NCBI RefSeq assembly: GCF_024357955.1
Contig: NZ_JANEYT010000006.1
Coordinates: 62,001 to 126,000 of the forward strand
DNA: 64,000 bases
Direction: 5' to 3'
Source of the DNA: Photobacterium pectinilyticum
GTDB taxonomy: Bacteria; Pseudomonadota; Gammaproteobacteria; Enterobacterales; Vibrionaceae
Of the stretch, positions 43,300 to 53,189 are shown one piece after another. A program made the translations under genes and the position numbers. How positions within the stretch are numbered: the stretch's first letter is position 1; the number at the start of each line of letters is the position of its first letter. The notes under the pieces are model-generated. The model was not told the DNA's origin. It saw nothing but the letters and a program-made list of their open reading frames with translations, and searched no databases.

Positions 43300-46200
43300 A
43301 CTGGCTCCGGCGCTGCAGGGCTGGTACCCGGCAACGGCAAATGGTGGAACAGGCGATAAAGCACAGGCACCACGATTAGCGTCAGTACCGTAGCAAAGCC
43401 CAAGCCGAACATAATGGTCACCGCCATTGGTTTGAAAAACACATCCGGTAGCAATGGCACCATACCCAAAACGGTGGTAATGGCCGCCATGCACACCGGT
43501 CTGACACGACTCACAGCCGCATCTACAACCGCTCGGTATTTTTCCTTACCACTGGCTATCTCGATTTCGATTTGATCCAACAAGACGATTCCGTTTTTCA
43601 CCAACATGCCTGATAAACTGAGGAAACCGAGCAAGGCCATAAAACCAAATGGTGTATTGAGCAACAGCAAGCCTGTCGTTACCCCAATGACTGCCAACGG
43701 TACTGTCGCCCAGACAATCAGGGCTTCCTTGACCTTGTTGAACAAGAAAATCGTGATCAAGAACATCACCAAATAGCCCATTGGCATGGTTTGGAACAGA
43801 GAGGCTTTCGCATCAGCCGATGACTCATACTCACCGCCCCACTCCAACGAATAACCTGGAGGATAATCCAACCCTTCAATCTTCGACTGGATGCGAGCCT
43901 GCACGGTTGCAGCAGTTTCGTCACCTAATGGATCAGGGTCAGCCATCACTGTAAGCATTCGCTTACGGTCTTTTCGTGCAATTAATGGGTCTTCCCAAAT
44001 CACATTTGTGCCATTAATCACCTGCTGAAGAGGGATATATCCTTCCGTTGCCGGGCTCCAAATCTTCATCCCTTCAATAGTGCTGATATCCACTCGCTCT
44101 TCGTCAGGCAAACGAGCGACAATCGGCATCAAGTTCGTCCCGTCTCGGTAGATTCCGACAGTTAAACCAGAGAAGGACATCTGCAACAAATCATCGACAT
44201 CTTTTTTGGTGATCCCGTAGCGACGGGCCTGACTTTCGTTAAAGATAGGTTCAATAACCTTATTACGCTCACGCCAGTCATGGCGGATATTAAATGCACC
44301 AGGATCAGCATTGAGAATATCCACAACCTGTTTGGCAAGGGTCCGTAGTACGGTAGGATCAGGTCCAACCAAGCGTGCCTCGATTTTCGAACCGGATGAT
44401 GGGCCCAGCATGATCTGCTTGAGCTTATATTCAAGCTCAGGATGTTTCGTATCCAGCGTCTCCCCGATAGTCGCCATTACCGGCAACACATCTTCGAAGC
44501 TCTTAACCCGAATAACCAGCTCACCATAAGAAGAATAGCTCTTCTCTGGCGTATAAGTCAGCATGAAACGCTGTGAGCCCTTACCAGCACTGGTACTGAC
44601 GTAATCGACCCGCTCATCCTGCGCCACAAAACCTTCCAGCTCTTTCAACGTCGCATTGGTAGCACGGATGTCAGTGCCTTCCGGTAACCAAACATCCACC
44701 ATAAACATAGGTGTCGTCGATGACGGGAAAAAAGACTGCTTAAGCAAGGTAAAGCCATACAAACTCGCCCCTAGCATGGCAATCAGTACTATCACGGTCA
44801 TCCACGCCCGGCGCATACAGAACTCAAGGAAGGTCTTATACCAAACAAAAAGCTTGCCGGCGTAAGGGTCGGCATCAGGGTCATCATTACCGGTCTTAAC
44901 ACTTTTGAAGAACAGGTCACTGAAAAACGGCGTCAGTGAGATTGCCGTAAACCAGCTCAGCATGAGTGAAACCAGCAAGACGGTAAACAACGTTCGACAG
45001 TACTCACCGGTTGAATCCTGAGATAAGCCAATCGGTGCAAACGCCATCACGGCAATCACCGTCGCGCCAAGCAGCGGCCATTTGGTTTGGGTCACTATAT
45101 CTGAAGCCGCCTGCATCCGGGTTCGCCCCTTCTGCATGCCGATCAGCACCCCTTCGACCACCACTATCGCATTATCCACCAGCATACCCAGCGCAATAAC
45201 CAGTGCCCCCAATGAGATCCGCTGCAAATCGATCGCCAGCCAACTCATAAAGACAAATGTGCCTAACACGGTCAGCAACAAGATCAAGCCAATCAACAGG
45301 CCAGAACGCAACCCCATAAAGAACAACAAGACAATGATTACAATCGCAACGGCTTGACCTAGGCTGATGACGAAGCCGCTGACCGATTTGTCGACCTCTG
45401 TCGGTTGACTGTACACCACCCCGATATCGATACCGACGGGCTGCTGCTCTTTGAGTTCACGTAGCCGTTGTTCAACCCGTTTTCCGACTTCAACAACATT
45501 GACCCCTTCAACAGCGGAAATCCCAACATGGAGTGCCTGCCGCCCGTTATAATTGATCAAGTTACTCGGGACATCTTGGAAATCCCGCTTTATTTCGGCG
45601 ACATCTTTAAGGTAAATCAATCCTTCGGCGCCGCTATCTGTAATGATCAAATCACCCAGTTCATCGACATTCTGAAACTCACCGGTTGGATGGACGCGGA
45701 TATATTCAGACCCGATACGCACCGCCCCTGCACTGGTGACAAGGTTCTGGGTCTCGAGCGTGCTGTAGATTGTTTGCGGCGAAATCCCCAAACTACTCAA
45801 GCGCTGCATCGATATTTCAATGAACACCTGTTCTTGCTGGGTACCGGTAACCGATACCTTACCGACACCATCCACCAGTTCAACTTCACGACGCAGATAA
45901 TCAACATAATCGCTCAGCTCTTTGTAACTGTAGCCCTGACCTGTAACGGCCAGCAGCATACCGAACACATCGCCAAAATCATCCACCACCGAGGGCTCTT
46001 GCACGCCCGGCGGCAATGAAGGCTTGAGATCGTTGACCTTACGCCGCATTTCATCCCAGATTTGCGGAAGATCATCCGGTCCATAATTGTTTTTCATGGT
46101 GACGGTGATTTGAGAAAGCCCGCGGCTGGAAACCGAATTGACTTCATCAACATAGATCAGCTGCTGGATCTCCTTTTCTATCGGATAAGTCACCTCTTCT

Positions 46201-46385
46201 TCAACCTGCAGAGGTGTCGCCCCTGGGTAAGCTGTGATCACCATAGCATCTTTAATCGTAAATGCCGGGTCTTCCAAACGCCCCAGCCCGAAGAAGGCCA
46301 TGGTCCCGCCAATCAGGAAAATCAGTGTCAGCATCCAGCTGATCACTTTGTTGCGAATAAAATAAGCTGCAATATCCTGTTTCAT
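43290..46385 (-). CDS. RND efflux permease (VexK-like)
   Basis: Inner-membrane proton-driven RND pump of 1031 residues. Two repeats of one helix, a large periplasmic loop and five or six helices are visible (N-terminal SWMLTLIFLIGGTMAFFGL; C-terminal GMVPLLPDVFFKPMAVTIMFGLGFATVLTLIVVPVLYRLF). Helix 4 carries ALGMLVDNAIVVVEG, where AcrB-type pumps have two Asp in a row; the second is Asn here, as in the branch that works with two adaptors. It is the last gene of an operon with two membrane-fusion proteins upstream. The arrangement matches Vibrio cholerae vexIJK, which exports detergents and bile salts. Substrates here are inferred. Confidence 0.88.
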   Translation of the reverse strand: MKQDIAAYFIRNKVISWMLTLIFLIGGTMAFFGLGRLEDPAFTIKDAMVITAYPGATPLQVEEEVTYPIEKEIQQLIYVDEVNSVSSRGLSQITVTMKNNYGPDDLPQIWDEMRRKVNDLKPSLPPGVQEPSVVDDFGDVFGMLLAVTGQGYSYKELSDYVDYLRREVELVDGVGKVSVTGTQQEQVFIEISMQRLSSLGISPQTIYSTLETQNLVTSAGAVRIGSEYIRVHPTGEFQNVDELGDLIITDSGAEGLIYLKDVAEIKRDFQDVPSNLINYNGRQALHVGISAVEGVNVVEVGKRVEQRLRELKEQQPVGIDIGVVYSQPTEVDKSVSGFVISLGQAVAIVIIVLLFFMGLRSGLLIGLILLLTVLGTFVFMSWLAIDLQRISLGALVIALGMLVDNAIVVVEGVLIGMQKGRTRMQAASDIVTQTKWPLLGATVIAVMAFAPIGLSQDSTGEYCRTLFTVLLVSLMLSWFTAISLTPFFSDLFFKSVKTGNDDPDADPYAGKLFVWYKTFLEFCMRRAWMTVIVLIAMLGASLYGFTLLKQSFFPSSTTPMFMVDVWLPEGTDIRATNATLKELEGFVAQDERVDYVSTSAGKGSQRFMLTYTPEKSYSSYGELVIRVKSFEDVLPVMATIGETLDTKHPELEYKLKQIMLGPSSGSKIEARLVGPDPTVLRTLAKQVVDILNADPGAFNIRHDWRERNKVIEPIFNESQARRYGITKKDVDDLLQMSFSGLTVGIYRDGTNLMPIVARLPDEERVDISTIEGMKIWSPATEGYIPLQQVINGTNVIWEDPLIARKDRKRMLTVMADPDPLGDETAATVQARIQSKIEGLDYPPGYSLEWGGEYESSADAKASLFQTMPMGYLVMFLITIFLFNKVKEALIVWATVPLAVIGVTTGLLLLNTPFGFMALLGFLSLSGMLVKNGIVLLDQIEIEIASGKEKYRAVVDAAVSRVRPVCMAAITTVLGMVPLLPDVFFKPMAVTIMFGLGFATVLTLIVVPVLYRLFHHLPLPGTSPAAPEPVPS

Positions 46386-46387
46386 AA

Positions 46388-47470
46388 TCAGCCTGCCTCC
46401 TTGTCTACTATGGTGACCGACTGGCCTTCACGTAATCTGTTTGCCCCTTCGACAACAATATGCTCGCCTGTCTCTAGTCCCTCCAACAGGCGAACACCTT
46501 CTGGCACCACCTTATCAGTAACAACTTTGCGTTTGGTCACTGTGTTATCGTCGTTAACAACCCAGACGAATTTATTGTCCATCGCCAAATCATCACCATC
46601 CTCATTAAAGATGGCTTCAAGCGGTATGACCGCTTCTCCCTTAGGGTAAACTTTTAACTTTTGGGCATCCGCTTTCACCTCAACAGCCATTCCATCAAGA
46701 ATAAAGCGATCTTTAGGCATCGGCATAGATAACGTAACAAGGAATGAGCCCAAATCAGGATCAGGCTCGGTGGTGAACTCTTTCAAATAGGCTTTAAATT
46801 CAGAGCCATCTTCAAGCAAGATTGTCGCTCCCGGTTGAGACTCCTGAACTTCCACCGCCGTGCTTTGCGAATAAATCAGATCTGGTGCCTGAATGATGAT
46901 ATCGACCTTGTCAGCAAGGTGCAGGTTCATCACTAACTGGCCTATCTGTACACTCTCAAACTGTTCAACGGGCACCCGTGAGATCACTCCTGAAAAAGGC
47001 GCTTTAAGTTCAGTAAAACCGAGGTTGAGCTTGGCATAATCCAAATTGGCTTTGGCGATCCGGCGCTGTGCTTTTAACTCATCAAATTGCGATTGCGGCA
47101 AAAAGCCTTGCTTGACCAGTTTGGCCGAACGACGGTATTGGCTATCAGACACATTGAACTTGGCTTGGGCATCATCTACTTCTAGCTTGTAATCTGTCGG
47201 GTCAATGCGGGCCAATAACTGGCCTTTTTTAACCTGATCGCCGGGGCGTACCCCGATAAAGCTCACTTCGCCTTGTACCCTAAATGACAAGCTCGATTTA
47301 TCTGCTGCTGCCGCTACTGCCGGAAAGATCAACTGAGGCGCCGACTGCGCCATGTGCACTTCAGCAATGGCTACGGGTGCAACAACGGTGCGAGGCTCTA
47401 CGGCTGCCTTTTCACAACCAGTAACGAGTGTCACTCCCAGCACTAAAGGTATTAGCGTTAACATCTTCAT
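46388..47470 (-). CDS. RND efflux periplasmic adaptor (second adaptor, VexJ-like)
   Basis: A 360-residue lipoprotein membrane-fusion protein (lipobox VTLVTGC) that links the inner-membrane pump with the outer-membrane channel. Lipoyl half-motifs VSFIGVRPGDQVKKGQLLARIDPTDY and KAPFSGVISRVPVEQFESVQIGQLV frame a coiled-coil hairpin (about residues 85-145); a beta-barrel and membrane-proximal domain follow. The start is the ATG at 47470, directly after the stop of the first adaptor gene (one base between); a second ATG two codons later has a better spaced AGGA and is possible. Three bases separate its stop from the pump gene. Confidence 0.86.
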   Translation of the reverse strand: MKMLTLIPLVLGVTLVTGCEKAAVEPRTVVAPVAIAEVHMAQSAPQLIFPAVAAAADKSSLSFRVQGEVSFIGVRPGDQVKKGQLLARIDPTDYKLEVDDAQAKFNVSDSQYRRSAKLVKQGFLPQSQFDELKAQRRIAKANLDYAKLNLGFTELKAPFSGVISRVPVEQFESVQIGQLVMNLHLADKVDIIIQAPDLIYSQSTAVEVQESQPGATILLEDGSEFKAYLKEFTTEPDPDLGSFLVTLSMPMPKDRFILDGMAVEVKADAQKLKVYPKGEAVIPLEAIFNEDGDDLAMDNKFVWVVNDDNTVTKRKVVTDKVVPEGVRLLEGLETGEHIVVEGANRLREGQSVTIVDKEAG

Positions 47471-47471
47471 C

Positions 47472-48512
47472 CTACAGTCCCCGCTCCTTGACCCACTTAC
47501 GCACTTTTTGTCCCTCTTGCAGCTCCTGTACGCCAGATGTCGCAATCAAGTCACCGTCGTTCAAGCCACTTAAAACCCTTCTTCTATCATCAAGCTGGAC
47601 TGGCACCTTAGAGACAATCCCTTGGTCATCAACATGCCAAACAAACGTGCTTTCGCCTTCGGTCAAAATCGCTCGAGAAGGAATTGAACCACTGGCATTT
47701 AGCGGAATAATCACACGTACATGCCCAGCCATACCGGGTAGCAAGTTGAAGCCTTGTGGACGTTCCATAAATAGGGTGACTTTATAACTTGAGGTTTTCT
47801 CATCGGCTTCGGTATCGATTTCCTTAAACTCTGCCGAAAAAGTCTGGTCGGGAATAGTATCGAAGGTTACGGTGGGATCCCGCTCAAAGTCAGAATGGTG
47901 CTGGAAACGGGCAAGCAACTGATCCGGTAACTGGAAAGTCACGTTAATCAAACCGGCACTTTGAATGTGCATCACTGGTTGCTTAGCCGTAATATATTCG
48001 TAGTTTTCCACCAAAGAAAGTGACAACGTTCCATCATATGGCGCAACCAAGCTAGCATAATTGAGATTGGCTTTGGCTTTGTCTAAATCGGCCTTAGCCT
48101 GATTTAATTCAGCTTCCGAGCGGTCGAAGTCCAGTTCCGATACCACATTGGTTTTGAGTAACTCTTTGTCTCGTTTGTATTGTACATAGGCCAATTCATA
48201 ATCGGCCATTGCCTGTTCAAGCTTAAGGCTTAGTTCATCGGTATTAAGATGAGCGAGGACCTGTCCCCGCTTGACAACATCACCAGGCTTGCCGTTGACC
48301 TTGTCTAATTGTCCGGATACTCGAAAAGCCAGTACGGCTTTATCTCCCGCTTCTACAACCGCGGGGAATGTCCGAAAACTTTCAGTATTGCCTACTGATA
48401 CAGCCTCAAGCTTGACAGGCCTAGAGTCGGGTTCAGGAATGACGACTTCTTTGTCCCCACATCCTTGTACCAATAATGCTAGCAAGGCCGGGGCCCACAT
48501 CACGCGTCCCAT
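47472..48512 (-). CDS. RND efflux periplasmic adaptor (first adaptor, VexI-like)
   Basis: A 346-residue lipoprotein adaptor (lipobox ALLVQGC) with the same layout as its neighbour: KAVLAFRVSGQLDKVNGKPGDVVKRGQVLAHLNTDEL and VAPYDGTLSLSLVENYEYITAKQPVM are the two lipoyl halves, with a coiled coil between (about residues 85-145). The two adaptors are clearly related but distinct, so they probably form mixed rings on the pump. First gene of the operon. No outer-membrane channel gene or local regulator gene is present, so a TolC-type channel elsewhere is presumed. Confidence 0.86.
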   Translation of the reverse strand: MGRVMWAPALLALLVQGCGDKEVVIPEPDSRPVKLEAVSVGNTESFRTFPAVVEAGDKAVLAFRVSGQLDKVNGKPGDVVKRGQVLAHLNTDELSLKLEQAMADYELAYVQYKRDKELLKTNVVSELDFDRSEAELNQAKADLDKAKANLNYASLVAPYDGTLSLSLVENYEYITAKQPVMHIQSAGLINVTFQLPDQLLARFQHHSDFERDPTVTFDTIPDQTFSAEFKEIDTEADEKTSSYKVTLFMERPQGFNLLPGMAGHVRVIIPLNASGSIPSRAILTEGESTFVWHVDDQGIVSKVPVQLDDRRRVLSGLNDGDLIATSGVQELQEGQKVRKWVKERGL

Positions 48513-48799
48513 AAAATCCTCTGTATTTCTTCATTATTGTTGTATTTATTTATGATGCTAATCACGCAAAGCGCTACCACATAACACCAAAATGCTTGTT
48601 AATACTATAGCCCACATATCGCTACAAAAATTAAACAAACATCAGAAAAACAACAAAAAAACAGCTTATTAAACAAAGCAACGAAACTAACAGAGCGTTA
48701 GACGACAACGAGAGGCAAAAAACGAAATCAGCAGAAGTCAGAAAAAATCAGGTTAAGAAATCTAAATACAAACGATTCGTTGATTTTTTGAAGCAGGCT

Positions 48800-48849
48800 T
48801 AATACCAATCTGGATAAGTAGTTGAACAGTATTTATGTCTGTTGGTATA
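48800..48849. repeat. Short intergenic repeat element with ATACCAA/TTGGTAT ends (50 bp)
   Basis: The left end shares about 34 of 37 bases with the left end of the element at 38853, and the right end is TGTTGGTATA. The ends form a short inverted repeat. The gap 48513-48974 otherwise holds the efflux operon promoter region and the fumarase terminator. Confidence 0.65.
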
Positions 48850-48904
48850 GCTATTCATGTATGACTCAATAGTGGACGTCATACGAACCAATAACACGGA
48901 TAAC

Positions 48905-48928
48905 AAAAAAGGAGCCTTTCGGCTCCTT
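48905..48928 (-). terminator. Intrinsic terminator of the fumarase gene
   Basis: Minus-strand stem AAGGAGCC / GGCTCCTT with a four-base loop, followed on that strand by six T. It is about 46 bp downstream of the fumarase stop codon. Confidence 0.88.
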
Positions 48929-48974
48929 ATTAAATAGATGAAAATACGTGTACTAACCTTCTAGGGTTAAACTA

Positions 48975-50483
48975 TTAACTTTCAAACTCTGCAATTTTCA
49001 CTTTCCAGGTATCTGGACCAGTTTGGTGAGCATTTACCCCTTCAGCATCAACCGCAACCGTGACAGGCATATCTACGACGTCAAATTCGTAAATCGCTTC
49101 CATACCCAAATCTTCAAATGCGACCACGCGCGCCTGTTTGATTGCTTTAGCCACTAGGTAAGCAGCACCACCAACAGCCATCAGGTAAACCGCCTTGTGC
49201 TTCTTGATCGATTCGATTGCAGCAGGACCACGCTCAGCTTTACCGATCATGCCGGTAAGACCGGCTTGCTCAAGCATCATATCGGTAAACTTATCCATAC
49301 GTGTCGATGTCGTAGGACCAGCAGGGCCGACAACCTCATCACCAACTGCATCAACAGGACCGACGTAGTAGATAAAGCGATTGTTGAAATCAACCGGGAA
49401 ATCTTCACCCTTGGCCAACATATCCTGGATGCGCTTGTGTGCCGCATCACGGCCGGTCAGGATTTTTCCTGATAGCAGTACGGTCTCGCCAGAGCGCCAA
49501 TCTTGCACGTCTGCTTTAGTAATTTCATCAAGGTTAACACGGCGAACGTTGTCACCGACTTCCCATGTCACTTCAGGCCAATCTTCCAGCTTAGGTGGAG
49601 ACAAATCAGCAGGACCCGTTCCATCTAACGTGAAGTGTACATGGCGAGTCGCCGCACAGTTAGGGATCATACAAACAGGTTTAGAGGCTGCATGTGTTGG
49701 CGCTGTTTTGATTTTGACATCCAACACAGTTGTTAGACCGCCAAGGCCCTGTGCACCAATACCCAGCTTATTCACTCGGTTGTAAATATCCAGACGCAGC
49801 TCTTCCTCTGCATTATGCGCACCACGCTCTTGCAGTTCGTGGATATCGATTGACTCCATTAGGGATTCTTTCGCCAATACCGCTGCTTTCTCAGCAGTAC
49901 CACCGATACCAATACCCAGCATACCCGGAGGACACCAACCAGCTCCCATTAGAGGAACTGTTTTTTCAACCCACTCAGCCACATCATCTGACGGGTTTAA
50001 CATCACCATCTTGGTTTTGTTTTCAGAGCCGCCCCCTTTGGCCGCGACTTGAATTTCAACTTTGTCGCCCGGAACCATATCAATATGCACAACAGCAGGC
50101 GCATTGTCTTTGGTGTTTTTTCGGCTACCGGCTGGATCGGCTACGACAGAGGCTCGTAGCGGATTTTCCGGATTGGTATACGCTTGGCGTACACCTTCAT
50201 CAATCATTTCTTGTACAGTTAGATCGCTATCCCATTGTACATTCATACCAATTTTAACGAAGCAGGTCACAATACCGGTATCTTGACAGATTGGTCGGCG
50301 ACCTTCAGCTGACATACGCGAGTTGATAAGGATCTGAGCAATCGCATCTTTCGCAGCTTGGCTCTGCTCTTTGTTATAAGCTTTTTCCAAAGCTTGAACA
50401 AAGTCGAGCGGATGGTAGTAAGAAATGTACTGCAGCGCATCGGCCACACTACTAATTACATCTTGTTTATGGATGACGGTCAT
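48975..50483 (-). CDS. fumA: Class I fumarate hydratase (FumA/B type, iron-sulfur)
   Basis: Cytoplasmic [4Fe-4S] enzyme that interconverts fumarate and malate in the TCA cycle. The 502-residue product has the N-terminal alpha domain with cluster cysteines in ICQDTGIVTCFVKIG, WCPPGMLGIGIGGT and MIPNCAATRHVHF. The C-terminal beta domain has LSGKILTGRDAAHKRI and GPAGPTTSTRMDKFTDMML. Class I enzymes are oxygen-sensitive. The gene is monocistronic with its own terminator and about 260 bp of leader before pabB, which is divergent. It may be the main aerobic fumarase, but that cannot be judged here. Confidence 0.96.
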   Translation of the reverse strand: MTVIHKQDVISSVADALQYISYYHPLDFVQALEKAYNKEQSQAAKDAIAQILINSRMSAEGRRPICQDTGIVTCFVKIGMNVQWDSDLTVQEMIDEGVRQAYTNPENPLRASVVADPAGSRKNTKDNAPAVVHIDMVPGDKVEIQVAAKGGGSENKTKMVMLNPSDDVAEWVEKTVPLMGAGWCPPGMLGIGIGGTAEKAAVLAKESLMESIDIHELQERGAHNAEEELRLDIYNRVNKLGIGAQGLGGLTTVLDVKIKTAPTHAASKPVCMIPNCAATRHVHFTLDGTGPADLSPPKLEDWPEVTWEVGDNVRRVNLDEITKADVQDWRSGETVLLSGKILTGRDAAHKRIQDMLAKGEDFPVDFNNRFIYYVGPVDAVGDEVVGPAGPTTSTRMDKFTDMMLEQAGLTGMIGKAERGPAAIESIKKHKAVYLMAVGGAAYLVAKAIKQARVVAFEDLGMEAIYEFDVVDMPVTVAVDAEGVNAHQTGPDTWKVKIAEFES

Positions 50484-50747
50484 ATCTGCCCTCGTTGATT
50501 TTTTATCATTCCCTGGCGCCCGATTTTCTGCTTCCAGTGTAGGTTGTGATTCACATTCTCAGTAATGAAATGCAACCACACGGCCATGATCCTCATGGCA
50601 TTTCTCCATTCAGCTTATTTAAGTGCTACTCACTAAAAATAATGCTTTCAGGACGTCCTTGGGCGTCGGATTAAATTCTGTGTTTATGATACTCTTGCGA
50701 ATAATTTCGCGCCATGCGCCAGACGTACACCTGTCACAAAAAAGAAA

Positions 50748-52151
50748 ATGATTTGTAAATCACATCCAGAACTGAGTATTGAACAACTCGAGTACCACAA
50801 AGACGCCTCGCTAACGTGGTTTGAATCGTTTGCGGGACTGCCGTGGGCTATGATATTACGCTCAGCAGCTTCGGATCATCCTGATAATCGATTCGACATA
50901 TTAGTTGCTGATCCTTTGGCCACTTTAGAGACATATGGTGAAACAACCCGTATTACTTTTTCAAATGGTGATGAAAAAACGAGCAACGACGACCCATTCA
51001 CTCTAATCCAAGCGATACAATCACAGTTAGCTCCATCGACAACCCCTTTGAAAGATGTCCCTTTTATCGGCGGTGCCATTGGCTTGTTCAGCTATGATTT
51101 AGGACGGCGGGTCGAAAAAATAGCAACCACAGCCCAGCATGATATTGCCACCGCTGACATGGCTGTGGGCATTTACGACTGGGCGCTTATTGCCGATCAT
51201 CAAACCGAGCAGCTTTACCTCGTCTGTCCGGAAGGCAGTGATCGCATGCAATGGCTGCAACAGCACCGCTTATCTGTAGAGCAAACAACCGCTGCGACGA
51301 ATTCGCAACAGCCTGCTGCTTTTGCATTAACATCGCCATGGCAAGCCAACATGGATAAAGACGAATATTGCAACAAATTCGACCGTATCCAGCAGTATTT
51401 GCTGTCAGGGGATTGTTACCAAATCAATTTAACCCAGCGCTTTTCCGCCAGTTATCAGGGTGATGAATGGCAGGCGTATCGGTTACTGGAAGAGCGCAAC
51501 GGAGCACCTTTTTCAGGTTTTCTCCGCACCAGTGACAGCGCCATCCTTTCTGTATCACCGGAAAGATTCCTTCAGCATCGAGATGGTTATATTGAAACCA
51601 AGCCGATCAAAGGAACCCGACCACGGAACACAGACCCATCTGTTGATGAAGCTTTGGCAGACGACCTACGCTCTGCGGAAAAAGATCGCTCTGAAAACCT
51701 GATGATCGTCGATTTGCTGCGAAACGATATCGGCCGTGTTGCCAAACCAGGCTCAGTGAAAGTCCCGTCACTCTTCGATATCGAAAGCTTTCCTGCTGTT
51801 CACCACTTGGTAAGCACGGTGACTGGCAAGCTTGATCAGCAATATACAGCTACCGATCTGCTGCGAGCCTGCTTCCCAGGAGGTTCGATTACCGGGGCAC
51901 CGAAAGTCAGGGCCATGGAGATCATTGAAGAGCTAGAACCAAATCGTCGAAGTGCTTACTGTGGCAGTATTGGCTATATCAGCCGTTGCGGACAGATGGA
52001 TACCAGCATCACAATCCGCACCTTGGTTGCTAATGACCAGTTACTCCATGTCTGGGCTGGTGGTGGCATTGTTGCCGACAGCCAGGTCGATAGCGAGTAC
52101 CAGGAAACACTCGACAAACTGAGCCGCATCCTGCCTGTACTCGAAAACTAG
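50748..52151 (+). CDS. pabB: Aminodeoxychorismate synthase component I PabB
   Basis: Catalytic subunit that converts chorismate and ammonia to 4-amino-4-deoxychorismate in folate synthesis, with PabA supplying ammonia. The 467-residue protein has the anthranilate synthase component I fold. PIKGTRPRNTDPSVD near residue 283 keeps the PIKGT motif whose lysine is the PabB nucleophile (TrpE has Ala there). FPGGSITGAPKVRAMEIIEELEP near residue 380 and YCGSIGYISRCGQMDTSITIRTLV near 405 are also intact. The ATG at 50748 is the first in frame with only a weak AAGAAAA upstream. As in E. coli, pabB, nudL and sdaA lie together. Confidence 0.96.
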   Translation: MICKSHPELSIEQLEYHKDASLTWFESFAGLPWAMILRSAASDHPDNRFDILVADPLATLETYGETTRITFSNGDEKTSNDDPFTLIQAIQSQLAPSTTPLKDVPFIGGAIGLFSYDLGRRVEKIATTAQHDIATADMAVGIYDWALIADHQTEQLYLVCPEGSDRMQWLQQHRLSVEQTTAATNSQQPAAFALTSPWQANMDKDEYCNKFDRIQQYLLSGDCYQINLTQRFSASYQGDEWQAYRLLEERNGAPFSGFLRTSDSAILSVSPERFLQHRDGYIETKPIKGTRPRNTDPSVDEALADDLRSAEKDRSENLMIVDLLRNDIGRVAKPGSVKVPSLFDIESFPAVHHLVSTVTGKLDQQYTATDLLRACFPGGSITGAPKVRAMEIIEELEPNRRSAYCGSIGYISRCGQMDTSITIRTLVANDQLLHVWAGGGIVADSQVDSEYQETLDKLSRILPVLEN

Positions 52152-52183
52152 TCTGAGCAAAAAACACCGACTAAGAACAAAAT

Positions 52184-52221
52184 AAAGACCAAGAAAAACA
52201 CTGTGTTTGTCTTGGTCTTTT
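52184..52221 (+). terminator. Intrinsic terminator of pabB
   Basis: Long hairpin: AAAGACCAAG at the left pairs with CTTGGTCTTT at the right, and the inner AAACAC / GTGTTT extends the stem. T-rich sequence follows. About 32 bp after the stop codon. Confidence 0.85.
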
Positions 52222-52399
52222 CGTTTTGGTTATCGGTGGGTTTGTTTGTATTTGCACATTTTTATCTATAGTCTTGCTTATCCAAAGCTGCATGGATCCG
52301 CAGCGCTGAAACAACAATGAGTCAAAAGAAATTCGCTAAGTGGCTGTTGCAACATCTATAGTTATTAGTATGCCGTAATAGCGACACCACGGAAGGTTT

Positions 52400-53008
52400 A
52401 TGAATTTTCAACAACAGATCATCACCCGCTTCTTATTGGCCCCGCAAGCCAACTACGATAAAAGCCACACGCTTCGTGTTCGCCAGTACAACCTTGAAAA
52501 CCGTCCGTTAAAACCTGCTGCTGTTTTGATCCCTCTGGTTCCCCGCCACGGCTCTTTCAGTATGATTTTCACCCGTAGGGCTGACCACCTAAAACACCAC
52601 CCGGGACAAGTTTCATTTCCTGGCGGTAGATATGAGCCACAAGATATTGATTTAATTGATACTGCGTTACGGGAAACAGAAGAAGAGATTGGCATTTTAT
52701 GCAACCGTGACAGTATTATTGGACAGCTACCAAGCTTACCAACAATCAGCGGTTATATCGTCACACCATACTTATCGGTGATTTCACCAGATTACAGGCC
52801 ACAGCTGGATCCTAACGAGGTTGATGAGTTGTTCGAAGCACCTATTGAGCACGTATTAAACCCGATGAATATACGGATACAAAAAGTTACTTTCAGAGGC
52901 AATAATCACAATATTTATTCAATTCCATTCAGCAAGTATTCAATCTGGGGGGCTACAGCCCAAATGCTCAAAGTACTGTCAGATCAGCTTTGGTATGAGA
53001 AAATCTAA
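52400..53008 (+). CDS. nudL: CoA pyrophosphatase NudL (Nudix hydrolase)
   Basis: Nudix hydrolase that cleaves CoA and its derivatives to 3',5'-ADP and phosphopantetheine. The 202-residue protein has both signatures of this branch: the CoA motif MIFTRRADHLKHHPGQVSFPGG (about residues 54-75) and the Nudix box GRYEPQDIDLIDTALRETEEEIGI (about 75-98) with the catalytic REtEEE glutamates. It follows pabB after a terminator and a 250-bp gap, so it probably has its own promoter. The pabB-nudL pairing is also found in E. coli. Confidence 0.93.
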   Translation: MNFQQQIITRFLLAPQANYDKSHTLRVRQYNLENRPLKPAAVLIPLVPRHGSFSMIFTRRADHLKHHPGQVSFPGGRYEPQDIDLIDTALRETEEEIGILCNRDSIIGQLPSLPTISGYIVTPYLSVISPDYRPQLDPNEVDELFEAPIEHVLNPMNIRIQKVTFRGNNHNIYSIPFSKYSIWGATAQMLKVLSDQLWYEKI

Positions 53009-53048
53009 TCTGACACGTTAATCGCCCTAATTTTACCCCGCCACTCAA

Positions 53049-53064
53049 TGTGACCCAAGTCACA
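53049..53064. promoter_or_regulatory. Consensus CRP site upstream of sdaC
   Basis: TGTGA-CCCAAG-TCACA is an exact match to the TGTGA-N6-TCACA consensus. It is about 125 bp before the sdaC start, a suitable distance for activation. CRP control of sdaC is known in E. coli. Confidence 0.75.
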
Positions 53065-53189
53065 CTAAATTGTATTGCAATTTAGCCCCGTTACAGAACG
53101 AGATCTCGATCAAAGTTTTCCTGCAATAAATCACGAAAATGCGCTCCGTTCCTAATTTCCGTTCCGTAATTAACTTTGGATATATAATC

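Noticed and set aside
45468..46649. Two open frames (183 and 195 codons) on the plus strand
   Set aside because: Antisense to the RND pump and adaptor genes, with no domain features.
50540..50560. TGTGATTCACA-like palindrome between the fumarase gene and pabB
   Set aside because: Spacing of the two half-sites is too short for a CRP site, and no other regulator was recognised.
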